Positions 25,262 through 33,573 of a DNA stretch of 64,000 nt are shown here, in pieces. The position numbers were made by a program, and so were the translations under genes. The DNA is taken from NCBI GenBank assembly GCA_964494735.1, contig CAZBSD010000002.1, positions 62,001 through 126,000 on the forward strand. Direction: 5' to 3'. Under the pieces are notes generated by a model. It was given only the letters and a program-made list of their open reading frames with translations. It ran no database searches and had not been told where the DNA came from. How positions within the stretch are numbered: position 1 is the stretch's first letter; each line of letters starts with the position of its first letter. The DNA is from PHAA01 sp964494735. Its GTDB lineage: Bacteria; Bacillota; Syntrophomonadia; Syntrophomonadales; Syntrophomonadaceae.

Positions 25262-28072
25262 TCACCAATCCAAACCTGAAATTAGCCTCTCCTCCCAATC
25301 GGCAAGGACGAGCCGTTCGGTTCTCCCTTCTTGCCAATAAAGGCTTGTGTCGGAATTATCGATACATTTGCCTGAAGCTCCACGGTTTATAGCCATAATA
25401 CTACTTCTTTTTTGAAAGCGGCACAAGTTTAAATCGGCCAGTATATGGAGGGCCGAGGTTGTTTCCAGCCTCGATATGTTGAGACTGTTGCCAATAGTCA
25501 TCGCGGTTTCGTTAAGCTTGAAGAGACCATCAGGTTTTGCACAGCGAAGGAAGCGTTCCCAAACTCGTCTAATCAGGTCAGGCTGAGGATACAAACGGTC
25601 AAGAAAGTGTCGATTGGCATCGAAGGCGGTACGGTCAAAGGCTACTGCGATCCTATCTTGGCCAGACTCCCCCATTCGTTCCGCCAAGCTATATACTTCA
25701 TATGATCCGAAAGGGGGATCCATCAGAATCAATCGATCAAACATCCTCGTGGTTGACCAATCAACTGTGCGGGTGCCATCACTGACCAGAGTGCCGCTGC
25801 GCTCAGACCAAAATTTGCGGCGTATGTTAATCCTCTGCTTCATATCCGATACCCCTGACTCGATGTGAAGGTCAGGGAATTGGTCGTTCAGGCGCCTGAC
25901 GGTAGCAGGCAGGTTGGCATATACCAGTATGCGTCCTGGTGCACCATTGGGCTCAGTAGGGGGATAGAAAACGTAATCATGGCGTGATTCCAAAACCACT
26001 GTTTCAATGTGATCAGGCAGGTTGACCCAGCCATCAGATGATTCACCGGGCCACAGCCAAGCCATGAAACGCATATTGGCAGGAAGTTGGTATCGAGCCA
26101 GATAGAATTCCAGAGCGGATACCGTCATTAGATATATACCGCCTAGGCCCCGAGTCAGCGTTTCTTGCTGCCCGTTTCTTTCTTCCGGCCATAGATGCCC
26201 GTGTAGCGGATGAATCAGTCCCGGATGAAACCAGTAGTCCAGAGCCGCCTGGTACTTGATCAGACTGCGATAGGTGGGATAAACCAACACAACTGGGCGT
26301 TGCTCAGCCAACTCCGTCACGGCTCTCTCTATATAGCCGAGGAATCCCCGTTGGGCTGCTCCGCTTCCACCTCTGTCATCCATCTGAAAGGTTGACTTGA
26401 TATCCTTGACCTTAAGCTGGGTCGTTTTCTTTCCTTTATATATGTTTTCATCCAGTTCAAACAACAAGTCCTGAGTGCAGTACTGGAGAATACCATCCAG
26501 TTCCTCGGCCCGATTGAATGCAATCCCGATTAAATTGCCGGACCCCAATCCCATCCGTAAGTGGGCCCGGTTGACGCCCACCCTGGACGGGTTCCGAATG
26601 ATCCCGCCCCGCACCACGAAGGTAGGAACCGGATTCGCCTCTCCAAATGGTTCCAGGTGCTGCAATTCTTCAATTAGATCCGCGGTAATTTCATCCTCAT
26701 CTATTTCCAGATCAATCAGGTACGGGTAGCTGTCCTTCCATCGAAAACCCGTCTGGACGGCGAAAGACTTAAGACCCTCCCGCACCTTTTCCAATTTATC
26801 ATACTGGAGGCTGAGACCCGCTGCCATCTTATGACCGCCAAAGCCCAGCAGAGAGTCGCGTATACTGTCCAGAGCCATGTACAGGTCGAACCCGTCCCCG
26901 CTGCGAGCCGAAGCTTTGCCGATACCGTTGGCCCATGACACCACTATCGCCGGCCGGTTGTACTTTGCCACCAGGCGCGAGGCTACTATCCCCACTACCC
27001 CTACATTCCACCCCTCGCCTCCAACAACTAGAACGGGCTCCCGCTCCAGATCCAAATGGCTGATGATCTCAACGGCGGCCTGGAAAATTCCCTCTTCAAT
27101 ATGGCGGCGTTCTGTATTCATCTGTTCTAGCCGGCGGGCCAGGTCCCGGGCCCGGTCAGGCTTTTGGCTCAGCAACAAATCTATACTGACCCGGGCCGTA
27201 TCCATCCTCCCGGCCGCATTCAACCGTGGGCCTAAAATAAAGCCAAGCTGCCAGGCTTTTAGGGGGCAGCCTGCCAACCGCACCTCCTCAGTCAGCGCCC
27301 TAAGTCCTATACGCTGGCTGTCCTGCATAACCTGCAGGCCATATTTGACTATTATCCGGTTTTCTTCCCGGAGGGGAACCATATCGGCCACCGTTGCTAA
27401 AGCTGCCAAAGCCAGCCATTCCATCATCTGCTGCTGGAGGCCTCTTCCCGATACCAAAGCTGACGCCAGCTTCAAAGCCACCCCTGCCCCGGCCAAGGGT
27501 GCTGCAGATGATGGACTCTGTATCTTGGGATTGATTACGGCCAGTGCATCCGGCACTATCGGCGGAGGGGTATGGTGATCGGTTATGATAATATCCAAAC
27601 CTCTGGTAATGGCCAACTGCACCTCATCCACCGAGCTTATTCCGCAATCTACAGTTATAAGTAACCTGTAGTCCTGTTCGGCCAGGCGCGATATGGCATC
27701 ACTATTCAGTCCATAGCCCTCCGTAAAGCGATCCGGAACATAATAATCAACCGCGCATCCCATCTCCTGCAGGCATTCCATAAGTATGACCACACTGCAT
27801 ACCCCATCGGCATCGTAATCTCCATATATAACTACCTTTTCGTGCAGTTCAGCAGCCCTATTAATCCGGACTACCGCTTCCTCTATACCTCCCATCAAAA
27901 ACGGATCAGAAAGTGCTTCCAAGCCGGCATTGAGAAAACTGGCCGCCTGAGTGATATCCTCTATGCCGCGCAGGACCATTAGCGCCGATGTCAGACCTGA
28001 AACACCGAGATGGCTTTGGATCTCATCTGCGAGTGCATGATCATAATTGCTCAGTTGCCATATACCAGCCAT
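25262..28072 (-). CDS. recJ: Single-stranded-DNA 5'-3' exonuclease RecJ with long C-terminal extension
   Basis: DHH-family nuclease of recombination and base-excision repair. Motif I is DYDADG (85-90), DHH is at 165-167, and the DHHA1 part contains GGEGWNVGVVGIVASRL near residue 350. An OB domain follows. The family core is about 560-570 residues; this protein has 936. The last ~370 residues have Rossmann-like stretches (VVLVYPTYRSL, DRLILMDPPFGSYEV) and a winged-helix-like end, but no Walker A motif. Bacillus RecJ also has a C-terminal addition, shorter than this. Confidence 0.93.
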   Translation of the reverse strand: MAGIWQLSNYDHALADEIQSHLGVSGLTSALMVLRGIEDITQAASFLNAGLEALSDPFLMGGIEEAVVRINRAAELHEKVVIYGDYDADGVCSVVILMECLQEMGCAVDYYVPDRFTEGYGLNSDAISRLAEQDYRLLITVDCGISSVDEVQLAITRGLDIIITDHHTPPPIVPDALAVINPKIQSPSSAAPLAGAGVALKLASALVSGRGLQQQMMEWLALAALATVADMVPLREENRIIVKYGLQVMQDSQRIGLRALTEEVRLAGCPLKAWQLGFILGPRLNAAGRMDTARVSIDLLLSQKPDRARDLARRLEQMNTERRHIEEGIFQAAVEIISHLDLEREPVLVVGGEGWNVGVVGIVASRLVAKYNRPAIVVSWANGIGKASARSGDGFDLYMALDSIRDSLLGFGGHKMAAGLSLQYDKLEKVREGLKSFAVQTGFRWKDSYPYLIDLEIDEDEITADLIEELQHLEPFGEANPVPTFVVRGGIIRNPSRVGVNRAHLRMGLGSGNLIGIAFNRAEELDGILQYCTQDLLFELDENIYKGKKTTQLKVKDIKSTFQMDDRGGSGAAQRGFLGYIERAVTELAEQRPVVLVYPTYRSLIKYQAALDYWFHPGLIHPLHGHLWPEERNGQQETLTRGLGGIYLMTVSALEFYLARYQLPANMRFMAWLWPGESSDGWVNLPDHIETVVLESRHDYVFYPPTEPNGAPGRILVYANLPATVRRLNDQFPDLHIESGVSDMKQRINIRRKFWSERSGTLVSDGTRTVDWSTTRMFDRLILMDPPFGSYEVYSLAERMGESGQDRIAVAFDRTAFDANRHFLDRLYPQPDLIRRVWERFLRCAKPDGLFKLNETAMTIGNSLNISRLETTSALHILADLNLCRFQKRSSIMAINRGASGKCIDNSDTSLYWQEGRTERLVLADWEERLISGLDW

Positions 28073-28192
28073 TGGTCTTGATCCCCCTGAAGCACATATT
28101 TGTCGGATTTATTCCGGCACTAATAAATATTGTATAATTTAATCAGCGATATTTTAAGACCGCAACCGAATTTGGTCTGGGAGTGGAAATGG

Positions 28193-28372
28193 ATGGACGA
28201 GGAACTGAAAACGCGATTAAATGAGTTGGCTAAAAAGAAAAAGACAGAAGGCCTTTCCAGCGCGGAGCAGGATGAGCAAACCCGCCTCTATCGCATTTAC
28301 ATCGATGAGTTAAAGGGACAACTCAAGCACGCATTGGACAAAGAAGGCTTCAAACTCAAAAGTGATTCTTAA
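28193..28372 (+). CDS. DUF896 family small protein (YnzC-like)
   Basis: A 59-residue helical protein, opening MDEELKTRLNELAKKKKTEG and containing LSSAEQDEQTRLYRIYIDEL, characteristic of DUF896. Bacillus YnzC is a small two-helix protein of SOS-regulated context; its function is unclear. The start used here matches the family, with GGGAG 9 nt upstream; a longer frame reading adds 21 codons without similarity. TATAAT at 28133-28138 is a plausible -10. It is divergent from recJ. Confidence 0.85.
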   Translation: MDEELKTRLNELAKKKKTEGLSSAEQDEQTRLYRIYIDELKGQLKHALDKEGFKLKSDS

Positions 28373-28494
28373 GCAACCAGTCTGAGATGCCAGACGGATG
28401 TGTAATCCGTCTCCGACCGTCAATAAAGGCCCATAGCTGCGTTAATAGGGAATCCCCGTTCTATCGACGTACCTCATGTGCGCCTTAATCACGG

Positions 28495-28528
28495 GGCTTC
28501 CGAATGCCTTGCTCTAAGCCTTTTTTTT
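28495..28528 (+). terminator. Terminator-like hairpin with eight Ts
   Basis: GGCTT pairs with AAGCC and TTTTTTTT follows. Its 5' arm overlaps a sequence that can instead pair with CCCCGT upstream, so it could be the terminating half of a switch. Confidence 0.45.
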
Positions 28529-28566
28529 ACTCGGTCGGCCTGAATGTAACTTGTTTGACACCCGGT

Positions 28567-28593
28567 GGCGGATGTGTAATCCGTCCTTTTTTA
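28567..28593 (+). terminator. Intrinsic terminator
   Basis: A 7-bp stem with one wobble pair and loop GTGTA, followed by CTTTTTTAT. Sequence nearly repeats the hairpin at 28392-28412. Confidence 0.65.
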
Positions 28594-28687
28594 TGGCATT
28601 TTATTCCTGACCGATTTTTATTTCCTCCACATATAGATGTTAAAACAACTCCGCCTGGGCATAAATAAACTGGAGGTCGATAATACG

Positions 28688-29797
28688 ATGACAAAGGCTC
28701 GAAATGTTTATCCCGGTGGCAATACGTGTTGCGGTTTCTATTCCTTTTACGATCACATTGTCCCGTCTGATGCTGCCCGCAAGATCATCCTTAAGGGGGG
28801 ACCGGGAACCGGCAAATCCACCTTCATGAAGTCAATCGCGGCTGATTTCGGCCAGAGCGGCTATGATCTCGAATATCACTGGTGTTCGTCAGATAATGAT
28901 TCCCTGGATGGCATAGTTATCGGTAACGCAAACGTATGTCTGTTGGACGGAACAGCTCCGCATGTGGTCGATCCGCGTTATCCGGGCGCAGTGGACCAGA
29001 TTATAAATCTCGGTGATTTCTGGGACGCTGAAGCTATAATTCCTAATAAACAGAGGATCATCGATTTGTCGCAGCAGATAGGCCGGCAGTTTCAAAGGGC
29101 CTATAACCGGTTGAAAGAAGCCAATTGCGCATGGCAGGAATGGGCATCTTGGATCGAAGACGCGATCATACCTGCGGCCGTAAAACGGAATATACTTGCT
29201 TTGAACCACGATTTCACCCATACTGCTCCCCAATCAGACCGCCCTCTGCGCCACCTGTTCGCGGGAGCGCTGACCCCAGGCGGAGCAGTAACTAAGGTGG
29301 AAACCCTTATCGACAGTACCTGGTCAGTATTTGCAGTCAAAGGGAGTCCGGCATCGGGGGCCAAGGATCTGTTGAAACACATCGAAAATACAATCGCCAT
29401 CAATGGCATTTACGCTGAAATATTCCACTCTCCGTTCGATCCCGCCAATCTGGATATGATTCTGGTCCCTGCCAACAAGACGGCCATCCTTGATATCAGC
29501 CGGGACATAATCGATTACGAGAACAACCTGGGATCAAGGAACTATAAGCGCCTGCTGGATTTCGACCAGCTTCTGGACCCGGCCCGAATCAGTTCCTGCG
29601 CTGCAGAAATAACCGCCGCATCGGAGCGCTTCCAGGTCAGTTTGGAGGGAGCCTTGAAATTCATCCAAACCGCCAAACACCTACACGATGAACTGGAGCA
29701 ATACTACGTCCCGGCCATGGACTTTGCCGCCATGGAGGATTATCGCCATGAACTGTACGGATCGATCCAACGGAACCTGAAGAATGGCAGTGCATAG
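28688..29797 (+). CDS. P-loop ATPase of the PRK06851-like type with a degenerate second P-loop
   Basis: A 369-residue protein built from two similar halves. The first half has a clear Walker A, LKGGPGTGKST (about 35-45). The second half has VKGSPASGAKDLLKHI (about 217-232), which lines up with LKGGPGTGKSTFMKSI but has lost the nucleotide-binding Lys and Thr. I recall such proteins as conserved but uncharacterised in Clostridia (PRK06851); no function is known to me. GGAGG lies before the chosen ATG; a frame opening 17 codons upstream is less likely. It stands alone on the plus strand between the hairpin-rich region and a bidirectional terminator. Confidence 0.75.
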   Translation: MTKARNVYPGGNTCCGFYSFYDHIVPSDAARKIILKGGPGTGKSTFMKSIAADFGQSGYDLEYHWCSSDNDSLDGIVIGNANVCLLDGTAPHVVDPRYPGAVDQIINLGDFWDAEAIIPNKQRIIDLSQQIGRQFQRAYNRLKEANCAWQEWASWIEDAIIPAAVKRNILALNHDFTHTAPQSDRPLRHLFAGALTPGGAVTKVETLIDSTWSVFAVKGSPASGAKDLLKHIENTIAINGIYAEIFHSPFDPANLDMILVPANKTAILDISRDIIDYENNLGSRNYKRLLDFDQLLDPARISSCAAEITAASERFQVSLEGALKFIQTAKHLHDELEQYYVPAMDFAAMEDYRHELYGSIQRNLKNGSA

Positions 29798-29833
29798 AAG
29801 CAAACGTTCAAGCCGCTTATTAAATATAGAGAC

Positions 29834-29869
29834 AAAAAGCGAGAGGACGACAGGCTGCCTCTCGTTTTT
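29834..29869. terminator. Bidirectional terminator between the ATPase gene and moeA
   Basis: CGAGAGG/CCTCTCG is flanked by A5 and T5, so a U-run follows on either strand. It lies between two convergent genes. Confidence 0.75.
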
Positions 29870-29941
29870 CTGAAATCGCATGGTGCTGGAACATAGCCTT
29901 TACCCATTGCAGGTTGTGACCAGATAAAGGCGGCGGGATCA

Positions 29942-31150
29942 TTAGAATAGTTCCACGTCGACCATTTTACCGGCGTAAACTCCTTGCTTCTCATAGCTGA
30001 TGTGTACAAATCCGTCGGCTTGGGCCAGGATGCTCATCAGTCCGGATTTACCCAACAACGGACGTGCTTGCCAACCCCCTTCCTGTCGTATCAGCTGAAC
30101 CGGGATGAAGTCATCCCGGCCCGGCTGCGATGCAACGTTTACACTCATTTCCGCCTGCAACGCTCGTCCTTGAACTGGATTGATGACCGGAGCACAAAGG
30201 ATGTAGAAAACCATCAAGGCCGAAACCGGATGCCCCGGCAGCCCGATGATAAGTTTGGTGCCTGCTCTCACTCCGATGGTGGGCTTTCCTGGTTTTACCG
30301 CTATCCCGTGAAACAGCATTTCCACATCGGGCATGGAAAGCATGACCTCCACGGAATAATCGGCCACACCAACCGAACTACCCCCAGATATCAGCACAAT
30401 ATCATTTTCTTCCCAGGCCATACGCATAGCCCGCTGCAAGCTGGCTCGGTCGTCCCTGACCAAGGGATATCTTGTCGCTGCTGCCCCGCATGAGACTATC
30501 GCCGCCGCCAAGGAATAAGAATTTACGTCCCTTACCTGTCCGGGCTTTGGAACCATATTGGCAGGAATTATCTCATCGCCGGTTGATAAGATCCCTATTT
30601 GAAACGGCCTTTTGACTGCCACCGAAGTGATGCCCAAGGAAGCCAGCAGACCTATATCTTTGGCTTGTAATGTCTTGCCCTGAGCGAACACCAATGCCCC
30701 CCGGCTGACATCTTCGCCTTGGTGCATAACATTTTCTCCAGGTGCTACCGGGCGCGACAACAGGATGGTTTCCGGACCCAGCTTCTCAGTATATTCCACC
30801 ATCACCACCGCATCGCTGCCTTCCGGCAGCATTCCGCCGGTAGGCATCCAAGCGCAATCTCCCCCGCCAATGCTGAATCCGGTCTTACTACCCATCTCCA
30901 CTGCCCCGATGCACCTAAGCATACCCGGCAGCGATTCACTGCTCCCGAACGTATCATGGGCTCTAACTACATAGCCATCAACCGTAGAACGGTTGAAAGC
31001 TGGAATATCCTCAGGGCTATATATGTCTTCGGCCACAATGCGGCGATGACTCTCTTCCAGTCTGATCTGTTCTATCCTTTGGGCGGGAGCCCGGTCCTGC
31101 AGCAGGGTTAAGGCCTCCTGAAAACGCAATATCTTCAAAAACTCCGGCAT
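29942..31150 (-). CDS. moeA: Molybdopterin molybdenumtransferase MoeA
   Basis: Inserts molybdate (or tungstate) into adenylylated molybdopterin. MoeA domains I-II start with LRFQEALTLLQDRA, and domain III, the MogA-like part, has GILSTGDEI, ISGGSSVGVADYS and LPGHPVSALMVF; domain IV ends the protein. The internal ATG opening MPEFLKIL has GGGGGG 9 nt upstream and gives the usual ~400 residues; the longer reading adds 13 odd codons. It is divergent from a second moeA-type gene and close to a formate dehydrogenase operon that needs the cofactor. Confidence 0.93.
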   Translation of the reverse strand: MPEFLKILRFQEALTLLQDRAPAQRIEQIRLEESHRRIVAEDIYSPEDIPAFNRSTVDGYVVRAHDTFGSSESLPGMLRCIGAVEMGSKTGFSIGGGDCAWMPTGGMLPEGSDAVVMVEYTEKLGPETILLSRPVAPGENVMHQGEDVSRGALVFAQGKTLQAKDIGLLASLGITSVAVKRPFQIGILSTGDEIIPANMVPKPGQVRDVNSYSLAAAIVSCGAAATRYPLVRDDRASLQRAMRMAWEENDIVLISGGSSVGVADYSVEVMLSMPDVEMLFHGIAVKPGKPTIGVRAGTKLIIGLPGHPVSALMVFYILCAPVINPVQGRALQAEMSVNVASQPGRDDFIPVQLIRQEGGWQARPLLGKSGLMSILAQADGFVHISYEKQGVYAGKMVDVELF

Positions 31151-31259
31151 GGCATCTTTCCCCCCATTTTGTTTTTGACCCGATTTCAATTATACTTAAA
31201 CAAATTTATCCGTACAAACGAGGACACCATAATAATACGGATTCAGGGAGGGCCCGCCT

Positions 31260-33179
31260 TTGACCAGGAACATCTACATAGAAAACAAACCCCTCGATGA
31301 GGCTTTGGATCTGTTCATAAGCCACCTGAGAGCATGCCGGTGGTTGGAGGTGCGGGAAGAAGATGTCGATATATACGAATCATTGGGAAGAGTGACGTCT
31401 CGTCCGGTTTTGGCCCGACGTTCTCACCCCCATTATATGGCGGCAGCCATGGATGGTATCGCTGTCAAAGCTGCCTCAACCTATATGGCCAACGAAGTCA
31501 ATCCGGTCAACTTGAATCCCGACCAGGTATTGATGGTAGATACGGGTGACTATGTGCCCCCCCAGTATGATGCCGTAATAATGATAGAGGATGTCAATGT
31601 TATCGGTGACCAATACCAGATTATCAGAGCCGCGGTTCCCTGGCAGCACATCCGCTCCGTGGGTGAGGACATGGTAGAGCAGGATATGATCGTACCCAGC
31701 CACACCCTGATCGGCCCATATGAGTTGGCTTCCTTTAAGACCGCTTCGGTAGAACGAGTGCAGGTCATCAGAAGGCCGGTGGTGGGTATAATCCCGACCG
31801 GAACCGAATTGGTGGAACGCGGTTACGACCAGATGCCCCCCGGAGAAATCGTAGAGAGCAACAGCCGCATGTTGGCCGCCCTTTGCGAAGAATGGGGGGG
31901 GGTGCCCTGCCGGCACGAGATTGTGATCGATGATAAGACTTTGATTCGCCAGGCAGTTGTGAATATGGAAGCGCAGGCCGACCTGATCGTGATCTGTTCG
32001 GGATCCTCGGCCGGCCGCGAGGACTACACGGCAGCCATAGTCCAGGAATTAGGGACCTTGTTAGTGCATGGGATAGCTACGCGGCCAGGGAAACCAGCCA
32101 TACTCGGACTCATAAACCGCAAGCCGATCATAGGTGTTCCAGGATACCCGGTCTCTGCCCAGCTGATCTTTACCCTGTTTGCCCGACCTATCATTCATCA
32201 GCGAGCAGGCAGGGAGTTGCTTCCACCCCCGGCGCTGGATTGCCGGACAGCCCGTAAGCTCCCTTCCCATGCCGGGGTCGATGAATTTGTCAATGTCAAT
32301 GTGGCGAATATATCTGATAAATATCTGGCCTACCCGTTGAACAGAGGCGCCGGTGTCACCAGTATCCTGGTCAAGTCAGATGGTGTGCTCCATATCCCCC
32401 GGGGCAGCGAAGGGCTGGAGGCGGGCTCCGCTTGTCAGGTAACCTTGAGCCGCCCCCGATCGGTGATAGAAAACACGCTGGTGTGTTTGGGCAGCCATGA
32501 TCTGGCCATAGATGTTCTGATCGACATCCTGCAAAGGGATTATGGGATCCGGATGATCTCGACCAATGTCGGAAGTATGGGCGGGATAGTATCCCTTAGT
32601 CGCGGAGAAACGCATTGTGCCGGCCTCCACCTGCTTGATTATGAGAGCGGAGACTACAATATAAGCTACATCAATAAATATCTGAACCACGACCAGGTCC
32701 TGCTGGTCAATCTGGCCAATCGTGAGCAAGGATTGGTCGTACAGAAGGGTAATCCCTTTGAAATTACTGGCATCGGGGATCTGATTCGACCCGAAATCCG
32801 TTATATTAACCGGCAAAAGGGAGCCGGCACCCGGTTGCTGCTGGACTACCTTCTTATGCAGCAAAATATCGACCGTAATAATATAAATGGCTATAGTCGA
32901 GAGGAGTATTCTCATCTTGCGGTTGCCGCATCAATCAAGAATAATGCTGGCGATGCCGGAATGGCGATCTTTGCCAGTGCCAAAATCATGGATCTGGATT
33001 TTATACCCGTGGACCAGGAAAGATACGATCTCTGCATCTTACCAGATCTATTCAGCCCCAGACACATTGACAGTCTTTTGGCGGCGATCAATAGCCAGGA
33101 GTTCAAATCCCGGATGCAGTCTTTTGGTGGTTATCATCTCGAACAATCGGGACAGATTATGCGGGAGGGAGCTAAATAG
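31260..33179 (+). CDS. MoeA fused to a periplasmic-binding-protein-like domain
   Basis: Residues 1-400 are a MoeA homologue (TGDYVPPQYDAVIMIEDV, IIPTGTELVE, ICSGSSAGREDY, GVPGYPVSAQLIF). Residues about 410-639 form a PBP-like domain (PF12727 type) with GSHDLAIDVLIDILQ, NREQGLVVQKGNP, INRQKGAGTRLLLDYLL and DAGMAIFASAKIM. There is no signal peptide, so the domain is cytoplasmic and may sense molybdate, tungstate or a cofactor intermediate. The TTG start has GGGAGGG about 7 nt upstream. Such fusions often lie next to a plain moeA in anaerobes, which hints at a division between molybdenum and tungsten; that is inference. Confidence 0.9.
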   Translation: MTRNIYIENKPLDEALDLFISHLRACRWLEVREEDVDIYESLGRVTSRPVLARRSHPHYMAAAMDGIAVKAASTYMANEVNPVNLNPDQVLMVDTGDYVPPQYDAVIMIEDVNVIGDQYQIIRAAVPWQHIRSVGEDMVEQDMIVPSHTLIGPYELASFKTASVERVQVIRRPVVGIIPTGTELVERGYDQMPPGEIVESNSRMLAALCEEWGGVPCRHEIVIDDKTLIRQAVVNMEAQADLIVICSGSSAGREDYTAAIVQELGTLLVHGIATRPGKPAILGLINRKPIIGVPGYPVSAQLIFTLFARPIIHQRAGRELLPPPALDCRTARKLPSHAGVDEFVNVNVANISDKYLAYPLNRGAGVTSILVKSDGVLHIPRGSEGLEAGSACQVTLSRPRSVIENTLVCLGSHDLAIDVLIDILQRDYGIRMISTNVGSMGGIVSLSRGETHCAGLHLLDYESGDYNISYINKYLNHDQVLLVNLANREQGLVVQKGNPFEITGIGDLIRPEIRYINRQKGAGTRLLLDYLLMQQNIDRNNINGYSREEYSHLAVAASIKNNAGDAGMAIFASAKIMDLDFIPVDQERYDLCILPDLFSPRHIDSLLAAINSQEFKSRMQSFGGYHLEQSGQIMREGAK

Positions 33180-33231
33180 CAACATTCGATCAATCAATTG
33201 GATTTATCGTATAATATATATTTATAATACT

Positions 33232-33262
33232 ATCCCTGCTACAATATATTTGCAGGGATTTT
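33232..33262 (+). terminator. Terminator of the moeA-PBP gene
   Basis: A perfect 8-bp stem ATCCCTGC/GCAGGGAT with a 12-nt AT-rich loop, followed by TTTACTTTG, about 50 nt after the stop codon. The U-run is short. Confidence 0.6.
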
Positions 33263-33375
33263 ACTTTGTTTGTCGAAGATTATCTCGGATAAGCTGTGTT
33301 TACTTTTTAGCAGCGACTGCATATCCATTTCGAGATTGGACCTTGCTCGGTTTTGGTAGGGTGCAATAAATATCG

Positions 33376-33433
33376 CTCCCCAATGGAGGTGATAGGATAT
33401 TGGGAGTTTAGGGACCTTGGTACTCCAATTTTT
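33376..33433 (+). promoter_or_regulatory. Attenuator-like alternative hairpins in the fdh leader
   Basis: CTCCCCAAT (33376-33384) can pair with ATTGGGAG (33399-33406), one C bulged. The same TTGGGAGT (33400-33407) can instead pair with ACTCCAA (33422-33428), which is directly followed by TTTTT, an intrinsic terminator. The two folds exclude each other, as in transcription attenuators. The signal sensed is unknown. Confidence 0.5.
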
Positions 33434-33573
33434 AGCTAAAAGTTCAAGTCATACCTATTAGTAATTTTTATCAGTTATCTCACTAAAAACATCTGTTTCT
33501 AAATCCACTGGGATGCTATACTAGGTGGGGAAATTAGATGTATCTTTTAGGGGGAAAGGAGCGTGTTATTAGA

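Larger units (their letters stand above)
28373..28687 (+). other. Hairpin-rich intergenic region, candidate structured RNA
   Basis: No protein gene is seen. A perfect 8-bp hairpin with loop GTGTA (28392-28412) is repeated almost exactly at 28567-28586, the second followed by CTTTTTTAT. Between them AAAGGC (28425-28430) can pair with GCCTTT (28518-28523). Within that, CCCCGT (28454-28459) pairs with ACGGGG (28491-28496), overlapping an alternative GGCTT/AAGCC hairpin that ends in eight Ts. The arrangement could be a short ncRNA or a leader for the ATPase gene; I do not recognise the family. Confidence 0.45.
33180..33573 (+). other. Leader and intergenic region upstream of the formate dehydrogenase operon
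   Basis: No gene is seen. It holds a terminator for the preceding gene (33232-33262), a foldable segment where ATCTCG pairs with CGAGAT around GATA/TATC and GCTG/CAGC, the attenuator-like hairpins at 33376-33433, and an extended -10 element (TGCTATACT, 33514-33522). I do not recognise a known riboswitch class. Confidence 0.5.

Noticed and set aside
28392..28586. CRISPR-like repeat (two copies of the GTGTA-loop hairpin)
   Set aside because: Only two copies, 175 nt apart, and each is a self-contained hairpin; one is an ordinary terminator.
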